DNA of 64,000 nt, taken from NCBI RefSeq assembly GCF_014648895.1, contig NZ_BMRZ01000013.1, positions 62,001 to 126,000 of the forward strand, read 5' to 3'. Numbering within the stretch: the first letter of the stretch is position 1; every line of letters starts with the position of its first letter. The position numbers and the translations under genes were made by a program. The notes under the pieces are model-generated. The model made no database searches, was not told the origin of the DNA, and saw nothing but the letters and a program-made list of their open reading frames with translations. The DNA comes from Streptomyces tanashiensis. Lineage in GTDB: Bacteria > Actinomycetota > Actinomycetes > Streptomycetales > Streptomycetaceae. This document shows positions 32,545 through 40,114 of the stretch, piece by piece.

Positions 32545-33687
32545 ATGAGCACCCATCCCGTACCCAGCCGCCGTACCGTCGCCAAGGGCGCCCTGCTCGG
32601 CGCCGCCGCCGTCCTGTTCGGCACCTCCGCCGCGCGGGCGGCGGAAGGACCGGCCGCCCTCCGGCTGCCCGCGCCCACCGGCCCCCACCCCGTCGGCCTC
32701 CGTACCTTCGCCCTCACGGACACCTCCCGCGTCGATCCCTGGGAGCCCGGTGTCCGGCAGGTGATGATCAGCGTCCTGTACCCGGCCCGTACCGTCCGCG
32801 GCTTCCGGCGCGCCCCGCAGCTCACCCCCGCCGAGGCCAGGGAGTTCGCCGGCCTGGCGCCCCTGGTGCGTCCCGGCCTGCCGGCCGCCGGTGTCGACTG
32901 GGGCGCGGTCCTCACGCACGGCCACGTGGACGCGCCCCCGCTTCCGGGGCGCCGCCCGGTGCTGCTGTACACGCCGGGCGGCGGCGATTCCCGCACCCTC
33001 GGGACGACCCTCGCCGAGGACCTCGCGAGCCACGGCCGGATCGTGGTCCTCGTCGATCACCCCGGCGACGCGAGCCAGGTCGAGCTGCCCGGTGGGTTGC
33101 GGTGGACCGTCCTCACCGGGCCCCCGGACCCGGCGACGTTCCGCACCATGATCGACACCCGGGTCGCGGACCTCCGCTTCGTCCTCGACCGGCTCGGCGG
33201 CCTGCCCCTCGCGCCCGTCATGGACCTGCGCCGGATCGGGGTGTACGGGCACTCGGCGGGCGGCACCGCAGCCGTCCACGCGCTGGCCGGCGACGGGCGG
33301 ATCGCCGCCGGCGTCAACCTGGAGGGTCATCTCGATCTCGACCCGGACCTGGTGGCGGGCCTCGACCGGCCCCTGCTGATGTTCCGCACGGACGGTTTCG
33401 AGGAGTCCTCCCGCATCGAACGCTCGTGGGCGGGGGTCCGTGCCCGCCGTGTCCTGCTGCCCCGCGCCAACCACTGGATCTTCAGCGACTACGCGTACCT
33501 CGTCCCGCAGCTCCAGGCCGCCGGACTGGTCACCGCCGGGGCCAGGGCGGCGCTCGTCGGGCCCGGGGACCCGGCGGCGGCGACGGCCGTCGTACGGCGC
33601 GGGGTGCGGTCCTTCTTCGACCGGCGGCTGCCGGCCGCGCCCGCCGGCACGGGTGCCCCGGACTCGCCCCGGCGCGTGTCCCAGTAG
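32545..33687 (+). CDS. Tat-exported alpha/beta hydrolase, PAF-acetylhydrolase-like
   Basis: A 380-aa secreted hydrolase. The N-terminus SRRTVAKGALLGAAAVLFG is a twin-arginine signal ending near ARA-AE (about residue 35). The nucleophile elbow is GHSAGG (about 235-240), and the acid and histidine are probably in FRTDGFEES and RANHWIFSD. The architecture (bulky N-terminal strand region, late GHSAG elbow) resembles platelet-activating-factor acetylhydrolase/lipase proteins. ATG at 32545, with an in-frame ATG three codons earlier. Divergent from the HTH gene. Confidence 0.84.
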   Translation: MSTHPVPSRRTVAKGALLGAAAVLFGTSAARAAEGPAALRLPAPTGPHPVGLRTFALTDTSRVDPWEPGVRQVMISVLYPARTVRGFRRAPQLTPAEAREFAGLAPLVRPGLPAAGVDWGAVLTHGHVDAPPLPGRRPVLLYTPGGGDSRTLGTTLAEDLASHGRIVVLVDHPGDASQVELPGGLRWTVLTGPPDPATFRTMIDTRVADLRFVLDRLGGLPLAPVMDLRRIGVYGHSAGGTAAVHALAGDGRIAAGVNLEGHLDLDPDLVAGLDRPLLMFRTDGFEESSRIERSWAGVRARRVLLPRANHWIFSDYAYLVPQLQAAGLVTAGARAALVGPGDPAAATAVVRRGVRSFFDRRLPAAPAGTGAPDSPRRVSQ

Positions 33688-33696
33688 CCTGGGGGC

Positions 33697-34500
33697 GTGC
33701 TCTCCAGCCTCTCCCGCCTCTCCCGCCCTCGCGCCCTCGCGCTCTGCGCCCTGCCCGTCGCCGCGCTCTTCGCCGTCGTCGGGCTCGCGCCGCTGCCGTA
33801 CGCGATCGCGCAGCCCGGCACGACCGCCGACGTGCTCGGCGAGGACAAGGGGCAGGAGGTCATCACCATCACCGGCGCCCCGGTCCGGCCCACCGAGGGG
33901 CAGCTGCGGATGACGACGATCCTCGCGACCGGACCGTCCACGGACGTGGACCTCGGGGACGTGGCCGACGCCTGGTTCCGGACCGACCGGGCCGTCCTGC
34001 CGCACGACTCCGTCTATCCCTCGGGCAAGTCCGACGCCGAGATCGAGAAGCACAACCTCGGGCAGATGAAGGCGTCGCAGGACGCGGCCACCCTCGCCGC
34101 GCTCGGGTACCTGAAGAAGGATCCCGAGAAGGTGAAGGTGACCCTGAACCTTGCCGACGTCGGCGGGCCCAGCGCCGGGCTGCTGTTCTCCCTCGGCATC
34201 GTCGACAAGCTCGACGGCGACGGGAACGGCGGCGACCTCACCGGCGGCCGGACCGTCGCCGGTACGGGCACGATCCAGCCGGACGGCACGGTCGGCGCGG
34301 TCGGCGGGGTCTCCCTCAAGACGCAGGCCGCCGCCCGCGACGGGGCCACCGTCTTCCTCGTACCGAAGGACGAGTGCGCGGACGCCCTGGCCGAGCAGCC
34401 GAAGGGTCTGCGCCTCGTGCCCGTCACCGCGCTCAGCGACGCGGTGGCGTCCCTGCGGGCCCTGGAACAGGGGCAGGAGTCGAAGGTCCCGTCCTGCTGA
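33697..34500 (+). CDS. Membrane-anchored Lon-like (S16) protease without PDZ domain
   Basis: A 267-aa protein, GTG start. Residues 12-38 are a signal anchor. The C-terminal half is the S16 Lon protease domain with the Ser-Lys dyad: S159 in GGPSAGLLFSL and K208 in GGVSLKTQAA. In YlbL-type relatives (about 340 aa) a PDZ domain separates anchor and protease; here only about 110 residues intervene and no PDZ motif is visible. Its last 68 nt overlap the 3' end of the convergent MFS gene. Confidence 0.85.
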   Translation: MLSSLSRLSRPRALALCALPVAALFAVVGLAPLPYAIAQPGTTADVLGEDKGQEVITITGAPVRPTEGQLRMTTILATGPSTDVDLGDVADAWFRTDRAVLPHDSVYPSGKSDAEIEKHNLGQMKASQDAATLAALGYLKKDPEKVKVTLNLADVGGPSAGLLFSLGIVDKLDGDGNGGDLTGGRTVAGTGTIQPDGTVGAVGGVSLKTQAAARDGATVFLVPKDECADALAEQPKGLRLVPVTALSDAVASLRALEQGQESKVPSC

Positions 34501-35806
34501 CGTCCTCGCCGGGTGCCTCGCCGGGCGCGTGGCGAGAGGTGCCGCCGGGCGCCGTGTCCATGCCCCGCCAGGCCGGGAAGACCATCGGCGAGAGAGTCGC
34601 GAGGAAGTAGAGCGTCCCGATCCCGAGCAGCGTCGCCGTCAGTCCGGCCCGCTCGACCAGGAGACCGGCCGCCAGACCGCCCAGCGGGGTCGTCAGCAGC
34701 ACGCCGGCCGTACTCGCGCCCATGACCCGGCTGCGCAGCGCGTCGGGCACCTGCTCGTACATGACCGTGGTCAGGATCGGGTTCAGGACCCCGGCGCCGA
34801 AGCCGGCCGCCGCGACCGTCACGAGCAGCGGCGCGACGGTGTCGGTGAAGGCGGCCACCAGGTACGGCGGGGCGCCGCAGAGCAGGAAGCCCACCGTGAA
34901 CACGGCCCGGCGCGGGAAGCGCTCCCCGACGGCCCCGTAGAGCAGGGCACCGGCCAGGGCGCACCCGGCGAAGACCGAGACGAGCAGGCCCTGCGCGGCG
35001 GGACCGCCGAGGTCCTCCCGGGCGTGGACCGGCAGCAGCACCGAACTCCAGCTCTGGTTCAGGCCGTTGGTGACCATCACCATCACGGTGATGGCGAGCA
35101 GCAGCCGGGCGCGGAACAGGAAGGCGTACCCCTCGCGCAGATCGGCGCGGTAGCGGGCGGGGGAGAGGCGGGGCCCGTCGCGCAGCGGCTCCGCCGACGG
35201 CACCCCGCGCAGGCCGGCCGTGACGAGCAGCGCGGAGGCGGCGAAGGTGGCCGCGTCGAGGTACAGGACCGTGCCGGGGCCCATGAAGGCGACGAGCAGT
35301 CCGGCGATCGCGGCTCCCGTCATCCGGGCCCCGCGCGCCACCGCGTCGTACAGGCTCGCGGCCCGGGTGAGCGAGGTCCCGGCGCGTCCGGCCAGGTCGG
35401 GGACGAGCACGTGGCGGGCCATCTCGCCGGGCGCGTGGAACAGGCCCGTGACCGCCATCAGCGCGCACAGCATCCAGAAGCGGAGTGCGCCCGTCTGGTG
35501 CAGGAGCGGGATCGCGGCGAGGGCGAGCCCGCAGATCAGGTCGGAGGCGATGCTGACCCGGCGGCGCCCGAGGCGGTCGATGACCGGGCCGCCGGCGATC
35601 GCGGCGAGGACGACGGGGACGGCCGCGCAGAAGGCGACGAGTCCGGCCTTGCCGGGGCTTCCCGTGGTCTCGAGCGCGAACCACGGGACGCCGATGAGCG
35701 TGAGCGAATTGCCGGTGACGGATATGGCGTTGGCGGTCAGGACGGTCCCCAGGGGGACCCGGTCGTGCGGTGGCGTCCTCACTTCGTCTCCCCCCGGAAC
35801 GGTCAT
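34433..35806 (-). CDS. MFS transporter (enterobactin/macrolide-exporter type)
   Basis: A 457-aa membrane protein with about 12 helices and the motif A loop GGPVIDRLGRRR (about 73-84). The resemblance is to the MFS_3/EntS group of efflux pumps. The ATG at 35806 overlaps the stop of a 62-aa gene (ATGA), and an ArsR regulator gene precedes that, so the three form an operon. The Pro/Thr-rich tail (last 40 residues) runs antisense into the Lon-like protease gene and is probably dispensable. Confidence 0.87.
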   Translation of the reverse strand: MTVPGGDEVRTPPHDRVPLGTVLTANAISVTGNSLTLIGVPWFALETTGSPGKAGLVAFCAAVPVVLAAIAGGPVIDRLGRRRVSIASDLICGLALAAIPLLHQTGALRFWMLCALMAVTGLFHAPGEMARHVLVPDLAGRAGTSLTRAASLYDAVARGARMTGAAIAGLLVAFMGPGTVLYLDAATFAASALLVTAGLRGVPSAEPLRDGPRLSPARYRADLREGYAFLFRARLLLAITVMVMVTNGLNQSWSSVLLPVHAREDLGGPAAQGLLVSVFAGCALAGALLYGAVGERFPRRAVFTVGFLLCGAPPYLVAAFTDTVAPLLVTVAAAGFGAGVLNPILTTVMYEQVPDALRSRVMGASTAGVLLTTPLGGLAAGLLVERAGLTATLLGIGTLYFLATLSPMVFPAWRGMDTAPGGTSRHAPGEAPGEDVSRTGPSTPAPVPGPAGTPPRR

Positions 35807-35991
35807 GCGGCCAGAACGGCCGGGCTGTCGGCGGGGGCGACCATGCGCAGGCCCAGTTCGACGAGCCGCCAGCCCAGTCGTGCGCGGAGGGCGGGGACGG
35901 GGGCGGCGGCGGGCGGCCGGACGGCGGCGGCCTCGTGCCGGAGCTCCTCGGCGGTCAGTGCGTGCAGCTGGAGGTGGATGTCGGCATGCAT
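35803..35991 (-). CDS. Small uncharacterised protein between ArsR regulator and MFS pump
   Basis: A 62-aa protein beginning MHADIHLQLHALTAEELRHEAA and ending VAPADSPAVLAA. It is soluble, with a predicted helix at 12-24 and another at 38-52, and no recognised domain. The start is 17 nt after the ArsR stop, and the TGA overlaps the MFS ATG, which argues for real translation and coupling. Short ArsR-adjacent proteins of this kind are seen in Streptomyces but their role is unknown. Confidence 0.65.
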   Translation of the reverse strand: MHADIHLQLHALTAEELRHEAAAVRPPAAAPVPALRARLGWRLVELGLRMVAPADSPAVLAA

Positions 35992-36008
35992 GATGCGGGT
36001 TCCTTCCG

Positions 36009-36644
36009 TCAGTCGTGCTGCGGGAACGCGTGCAGGTGCATCCGTACGCGGGCGGCGCCCGGCGCGTCGGGGTCGGAGGTGTCGGCGTACTCGTTGATCA
36101 GGGCGTGGATCTTCTGGTTGAGCTCGCGCAGCCGCTCGGGCGGGACGTTCAGCCTGAAGTCGCTGAAGTCCGAGGCGCCGTACCACTCCTCGCCCCAGGT
36201 GTGGCGGGTGGCGACCCAGGTCGAGAGCTCCTGGGTGTGGATGGTCGCGATCTCGTGCATGACGACGTCGAGGGCGCCCTGGACCTCGGGGTCGGGGTTC
36301 CTGTGGAGCGTCTCGTCGAAGATCGTCCCCCGGTGGACCGGCTTCCACCACCGCTCCCGGCCCTTGCCGCGCGTCGGGTCGTCCACGATGAAGCCGTGGG
36401 CGGCGAGCTGGCGCAGGTGGTAGCTGGTGGCGCCGCTGGACTCGCCGAGCCGCTCGGCGAGCTGGGAGGCGGTGGCGGGTCCGTAGCGGCGGAGGACGCG
36501 CAGCAGTTGGATGCGCAGCGGGTGGGCGATCGCGCGCAGGGAGCGCGGGTCGAGCGTGCGGCTCAGGGGCTCGTCGGGCTGCGTCCCGGGCTGCTCGTGG
36601 GGCTGCTCGTGGGGCTCCGGGGACTGCTCTTCGGACTCGGGCAT
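36009..36644 (-). CDS. ArsR-family HTH regulator of the MFS operon
   Basis: A 211-aa regulator. Residues 30-115 are the winged helix (LRAIAHPLRIQLLRVLRRYGPATASQLAERLGESSGATSYHLRQLAAHG), followed by a C-terminal helical domain found in ArsR-like efflux regulators. There are no metal-binding cysteines, so it senses something other than metals. The ATG at 36644 is chosen because a -35/-10 promoter places +1 at that codon (leaderless). An upstream TTG at 36665 falls inside the promoter. Binding to the adjacent TTGCA array would autoregulate the operon. Confidence 0.87.
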   Translation of the reverse strand: MPESEEQSPEPHEQPHEQPGTQPDEPLSRTLDPRSLRAIAHPLRIQLLRVLRRYGPATASQLAERLGESSGATSYHLRQLAAHGFIVDDPTRGKGRERWWKPVHRGTIFDETLHRNPDPEVQGALDVVMHEIATIHTQELSTWVATRHTWGEEWYGASDFSDFRLNVPPERLRELNQKIHALINEYADTSDPDAPGAARVRMHLHAFPQHD

Positions 36645-36650
36645 GACCTC

Positions 36651-36720
36651 ACCGTAGAGTTGCAAAGAAGTAGTTGCAAGGGTTTCTTTGCAACTACTTC
36701 TTTGCAGAGCTCTCTTTGCG
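36651..36720 (-). promoter_or_regulatory. Promoter embedded in a five-copy 14-bp-periodic TTGCA operator array
   Basis: TTGCA occurs at 36660, 36674, 36688 and 36702, and TTGCG at 36716, exactly 14 bp apart. Superimposed is a perfect 19-bp inverted repeat (36661-36679 and 36688-36706, 8-bp spacer). On the minus strand TTGCAA (36674-36679), a 17-bp spacer and TACGGT (36651-36656) make a good promoter whose +1 falls on the ArsR ATG. Repressor bound to the array would cover the -35 and spacer. Confidence 0.8.
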
Positions 36721-36766
36721 TCCCGGCCGCGCCCCCCGGCCGCGCCTCCCGGCCGCGCCTCCCGGG

Positions 36767-37234
36767 CTACTCCTGCGCCGCCTGCTCCACCAGCGGGATG
36801 ATCCGCAGCGGCACCGGGTTCTCCATCACGATCGCCGTGGACGCCCGCACGATCCCCTCGAAGGCCACCACCTTGTCGATCACCCGCTGGAGGTCCGCGT
36901 TCGAGCGGGCCACGAGCCGGCAGAGCATGTCGCCGTGGCCCGTCGTCGTGTGCAGTTCCAGGACCTCGGGCACCGTCGCCAGATGCCCCCGCACGTCCGC
37001 GCCCTGCCCCTGCTTGATCTCCAGTGTCGCGAAGGCCGTCACCGGATAGCCGAGCGCCGCCGGATCCACCTGGGGCCCGAATCCGCTGATCACCCCGCTC
37101 GCCTGGAGCCGGTCGAGCCGTGCCTGGACCGTGCCCCGCGCCACCCCCAGGCGCCGGGAGGCCTCCAGGACGCCGATGCGCGGCTCGCGCGCGAGGAGCG
37201 TGATGAGCCGTCCGTCCAGATGATCGATCGCCAC
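36767..37234 (-). CDS. Lrp/AsnC-family regulator, probably of hppD
   Basis: A 155-aa regulator. The GTG at 37234 is preferred because GGGGAG lies about 7 nt upstream and the HTH begins at once (AIDHLDGRLITLL, ASRRLGVARGTVQARLDRLQASGVI). An upstream ATG at 37276 would add 14 residues. The C-terminal RAM domain (LEIKQGQGADVRGHLA, GHGDMLCRLVARS) binds small amino acids. It is divergent from hppD across 121 nt; Lrp-type control of hppD in Streptomyces is known to me but not checked here. Tyrosine or an aromatic metabolite is the likely effector. Confidence 0.85.
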   Translation of the reverse strand: MAIDHLDGRLITLLAREPRIGVLEASRRLGVARGTVQARLDRLQASGVISGFGPQVDPAALGYPVTAFATLEIKQGQGADVRGHLATVPEVLELHTTTGHGDMLCRLVARSNADLQRVIDKVVAFEGIVRASTAIVMENPVPLRIIPLVEQAAQE

Positions 37235-37355
37235 AGCGGTCTCCCCATGGTCAGGATGTACAAGTCGCACGGCCATACTCGCCCGTCGCTGTGCAACATG
37301 ACCAGCGGATCAGCGAACTCTTGCGCACCTTGCAGAACGGCGGGACATTGCTGCC
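37235..37355. promoter_or_regulatory. Divergent Lrp-hppD promoter region
   Basis: The region is markedly less GC-rich than its surroundings and has several TGCAA/TTGC-type half sites (GTGCAAC near 37293, TTGCGCAC near 37322, TTGCAG near 37332), compatible with an Lrp-family octamer binding several sites. No exact promoter can be assigned. Confidence 0.4.
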
Positions 37356-38501
37356 ATGACTGAGACCATCGATCACACCCCCTCCACCGCGCGGCAGGCC
37401 GATCCCTTCCCCGTGAAGGGAATGGACGCGGTCGTCTTCGCCGTCGGCAACGCCAAGCAGGCCGCGCACTACTACTCCACGGCCTTCGGCATGAAGCTGG
37501 TCGCCTACTCCGGACCGGAGAACGGCAGCCGCGAGACCGCCAGCTACGTCCTCACCAACGGCGCGGCCCGCTTCGTGTTCACCTCCGTCATCAAGGTCGC
37601 GACCGACTGGGGCCGCTTCCTCGCCGAGCACGTCGCCGAGCACGGCGACGGCGTCGTCGACCTGGCGATCGAGGTGCCGGACGCGCGCGCCGCGTACGCC
37701 TACGCCGTCGAGCACGGCGCCACCGGCATCACCGAGCCGTACGAGCTGAAGGACGAGCACGGCACCGTCGTCCTCGCCGCCATCGCCACGTACGGCAAGA
37801 CCCGCCACACCCTCGTCGAGCGCTCCGGCTACGACGGCCCGTACCTGCCGGGCTTCGTCTCCGCGAACCCGATCGTCGAGCCGCCGGCCAAGCGCACCTT
37901 CCAGGCCATCGACCACTGCGTCGGCAACGTCGAGCTCGGCAGGATGAACGACTGGGTCGCCTTCTACAACAAGGTCATGGGCTTCACGAACATGAAGGAG
38001 TTCGTGGGCGACGACATCGCGACCGAGTACTCGGCGCTCATGTCGAAGGTCGTCGCGGACGGCACCCTCAAGGTGAAGTTCCCGATCAACGAGCCGGCGA
38101 TCGCGAAGAAGAAGTCGCAGATCGACGAGTACCTGGAGTTCTACGGCGGCGCCGGCGTCCAGCACATCGCCCTCGCCACCAACGACATCGTCGCCACCGT
38201 GCGCGCGATGCGGGCCGCGGGTGTCTCCTTCCTCGACACCCCCGACTCGTACTACGACACCCTCGGTGAGTGGGCCGGCGAGACCCGCGTGCCCGTCGAG
38301 ACCCTGCGCGAGCTGAAGATCCTCGTCGACCGCGACGAGGACGGCTACCTGCTGCAGATCTTCACCAAGCCGGTCCAGGACCGCCCGACCGTCTTCTTCG
38401 AGATGATCGAGCGTCACGGCTCCATGGGCTTCGGCAAGGGCAACTTCAAGGCCCTGTTCGAGGCCATCGAGCGCGAGCAGGAGAAGCGCGGCAACCTCTA
38501 G
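37356..38501 (+). CDS. hppD: 4-hydroxyphenylpyruvate dioxygenase
   Basis: A 381-aa Fe(II) dioxygenase that converts 4-hydroxyphenylpyruvate to homogentisate in tyrosine breakdown. It has two vicinal-oxygen-chelate domains. The iron ligands are H187 (AIDHCVGNV), H270 (VQHIALAT) and E349 (VFFEMIERHG), the same numbering as the well-studied Streptomyces avermitilis enzyme. The C-terminal FGKGNFKALFEAIEREQ helix that gates the active site is present. Full length, followed by a strong terminator, so it is monocistronic. Probably controlled by the divergent Lrp protein. Confidence 0.98.
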   Translation: MTETIDHTPSTARQADPFPVKGMDAVVFAVGNAKQAAHYYSTAFGMKLVAYSGPENGSRETASYVLTNGAARFVFTSVIKVATDWGRFLAEHVAEHGDGVVDLAIEVPDARAAYAYAVEHGATGITEPYELKDEHGTVVLAAIATYGKTRHTLVERSGYDGPYLPGFVSANPIVEPPAKRTFQAIDHCVGNVELGRMNDWVAFYNKVMGFTNMKEFVGDDIATEYSALMSKVVADGTLKVKFPINEPAIAKKKSQIDEYLEFYGGAGVQHIALATNDIVATVRAMRAAGVSFLDTPDSYYDTLGEWAGETRVPVETLRELKILVDRDEDGYLLQIFTKPVQDRPTVFFEMIERHGSMGFGKGNFKALFEAIEREQEKRGNL

Positions 38502-38508
38502 TCGCCCT

Positions 38509-38546
38509 GCGAGAGGGGTCCCGGGACGCCCCGGGACCCCTCTCGC
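38509..38546 (+). terminator. Terminator after hppD
   Basis: Perfect 17-bp stem (GCGAGAGGGGTCCCGGG and its complement) with a 4-nt loop, starting 8 nt after the stop. It may serve both directions, as the convergent TPR gene ends 55 nt away. Confidence 0.88.
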
Positions 38547-38600
38547 ACGTCCAAGCCCCGGGGTGGTGCTCCGGCTCACGCGGGGGGTGGGCCGGGGCGC

Positions 38601-40025
38601 CTACCCCGGCCTCGTGCCCGACGCCGCCGGGACCGCCGGCTTCCCGGCCGGCTCCGGGCGGAGCTCCGGCGGGAGTTCGTCCGGCAGTTCGCCCAGGGCC
38701 GCCAGAGCCGCCTCGGCCCTCCGGGCGTGCAGGGGCGAGAACTCGGGGTTGATCCGCAGGGCCTCCGCCAGGTGCCGGCGGGCCGGGCCGGTCTGTTCCA
38801 GGGCCCGCTCGATCTCGCCCCGGTGGTACATGAAGGGCGCGCTCCGCAGGCCCTCCTCGGTGGCCAGCTTCGCGTACCCCAGCGCCTCCTTCGACGCGCC
38901 CGAGCGGTGCAGCGCCCACCCCAGCGCGTCCGCCACCCGCACCGAGCGGTGGCCCCGCGCCCACTCCGCCCGCATCCGGACGGCCGCCGCCGCCGGGTCG
39001 CCGTGGTCCGCGTCGAGCAGCCCCAGGGTCGCCTCCGCCCCCGGCCGGCCGGCCGTCCGCAGCCGCTCGTAGAGCGCACGGGCGTCGCCCTCCAGGCCCA
39101 GCGACTCGTACAGCTCGCCCGCCTCCAGGAAGTACTCCGGCAGCGGGAGCCGGGCCAGGGCCGCCCGCCACTCGCGCGCCGCCTCCTCCGTGCGGCCGAG
39201 GGCCGTCAGCGTCCGCGCCCGCCCGGCGAGCGAGGGCCCGTGGTCCCGTACGAGCCGCAGCGCCGCCCCGTACCGCGCGAAGGCCTCGTCCGGCTCGCCC
39301 CGCTCCCACGCCAGGTCCCCGAGCCGCGCCAGCGAGGCCGCCCGGTCCGTGTCCGACTGCGCGAGCGCCACCGCGTCGAGGGCGGCCGCGTCGGCGTCCT
39401 CCCGCCAGCCCCGGTCGCGGTACGACTGCGCGGCCCTGCCCCGCACCACCGCGCCCGCGTGGAGCTCCTCCAGGCTCTCCATCGCCTTCTGGGCCGCCTT
39501 GTAGTTCCCGAGGCCGTTGTACGCGTCGATCAGGACGGGGTACGCGGGCCAACGGCGCGGGTCGGCCTTCCGCACCCGCTCGCCCCACTCCTTGGCCGTC
39601 TTCCAGTCGCCCCGCGCCCCCGCGAGCGCCCCGAGGGCCAGCTGCGCCTCCAGATTGCCGCGCGCGGCGGGCTTTTCGGCGAGCGAGCGGTGCAGCGCCC
39701 GCTCGGCCCGCGGATAGTCCCGTACGTCCCCGAGCCTGCTGCCCCGCTCCGTGTACGCCGCGCCCAGCTCGGCCCAGGAGGCCTCGTCGTCCGGATGGGC
39801 CCGCAGCCACTTCTCCCGGTCGGTGATCAGCGCGGCCAGGTCCGGGAGCGCGGCCTGCGCGCCCGCGTGGGCCGCGATCACGGCCCGTTCCGCCGGACCG
39901 GGCGGGGGAGTCGGGCCCTGGCCGGCGAGCTCCGGGAGGTACAGCAGGGCCGTCGCCGCGAGCACCGCGCCCACCCCGGCCGCCAGGACCGTCCTCGACA
40001 CGTTCTCGGTCTTCATGGCGCTCAC
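38601..40025 (-). CDS. Membrane-anchored tetratricopeptide-repeat protein
   Basis: A 474-aa protein. Residues 12-32 form a signal anchor (LAAGVGAVLAATALLYLPELAG). The rest is alpha-helical with many TPR-like repeats (WAELGAAYTERG, PAYPVLIDAYNGLG, LARLGDLAWERGEPDEAFARYGAAL, YFLEAGELYESLGLEGDARALYERL), ending in a Pro/Ala-rich tail. It probably binds proteins outside the membrane. GTG at 40025 or ATG at 40016. It is divergent from the GlcD-like oxidase gene with 89 nt between. No specific partner can be named. Confidence 0.82.
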   Translation of the reverse strand: MSAMKTENVSRTVLAAGVGAVLAATALLYLPELAGQGPTPPPGPAERAVIAAHAGAQAALPDLAALITDREKWLRAHPDDEASWAELGAAYTERGSRLGDVRDYPRAERALHRSLAEKPAARGNLEAQLALGALAGARGDWKTAKEWGERVRKADPRRWPAYPVLIDAYNGLGNYKAAQKAMESLEELHAGAVVRGRAAQSYRDRGWREDADAAALDAVALAQSDTDRAASLARLGDLAWERGEPDEAFARYGAALRLVRDHGPSLAGRARTLTALGRTEEAAREWRAALARLPLPEYFLEAGELYESLGLEGDARALYERLRTAGRPGAEATLGLLDADHGDPAAAAVRMRAEWARGHRSVRVADALGWALHRSGASKEALGYAKLATEEGLRSAPFMYHRGEIERALEQTGPARRHLAEALRINPEFSPLHARRAEAALAALGELPDELPPELRPEPAGKPAVPAASGTRPG

Positions 40026-40114
40026 TGTGCGCCCGCATCCGCCTGTACGAAGAGCACACGAAGCGCTCGCTCCGGCGGGTTCACACCGATGGCCCCGGGT
40101 GCCACGCTGGACGC

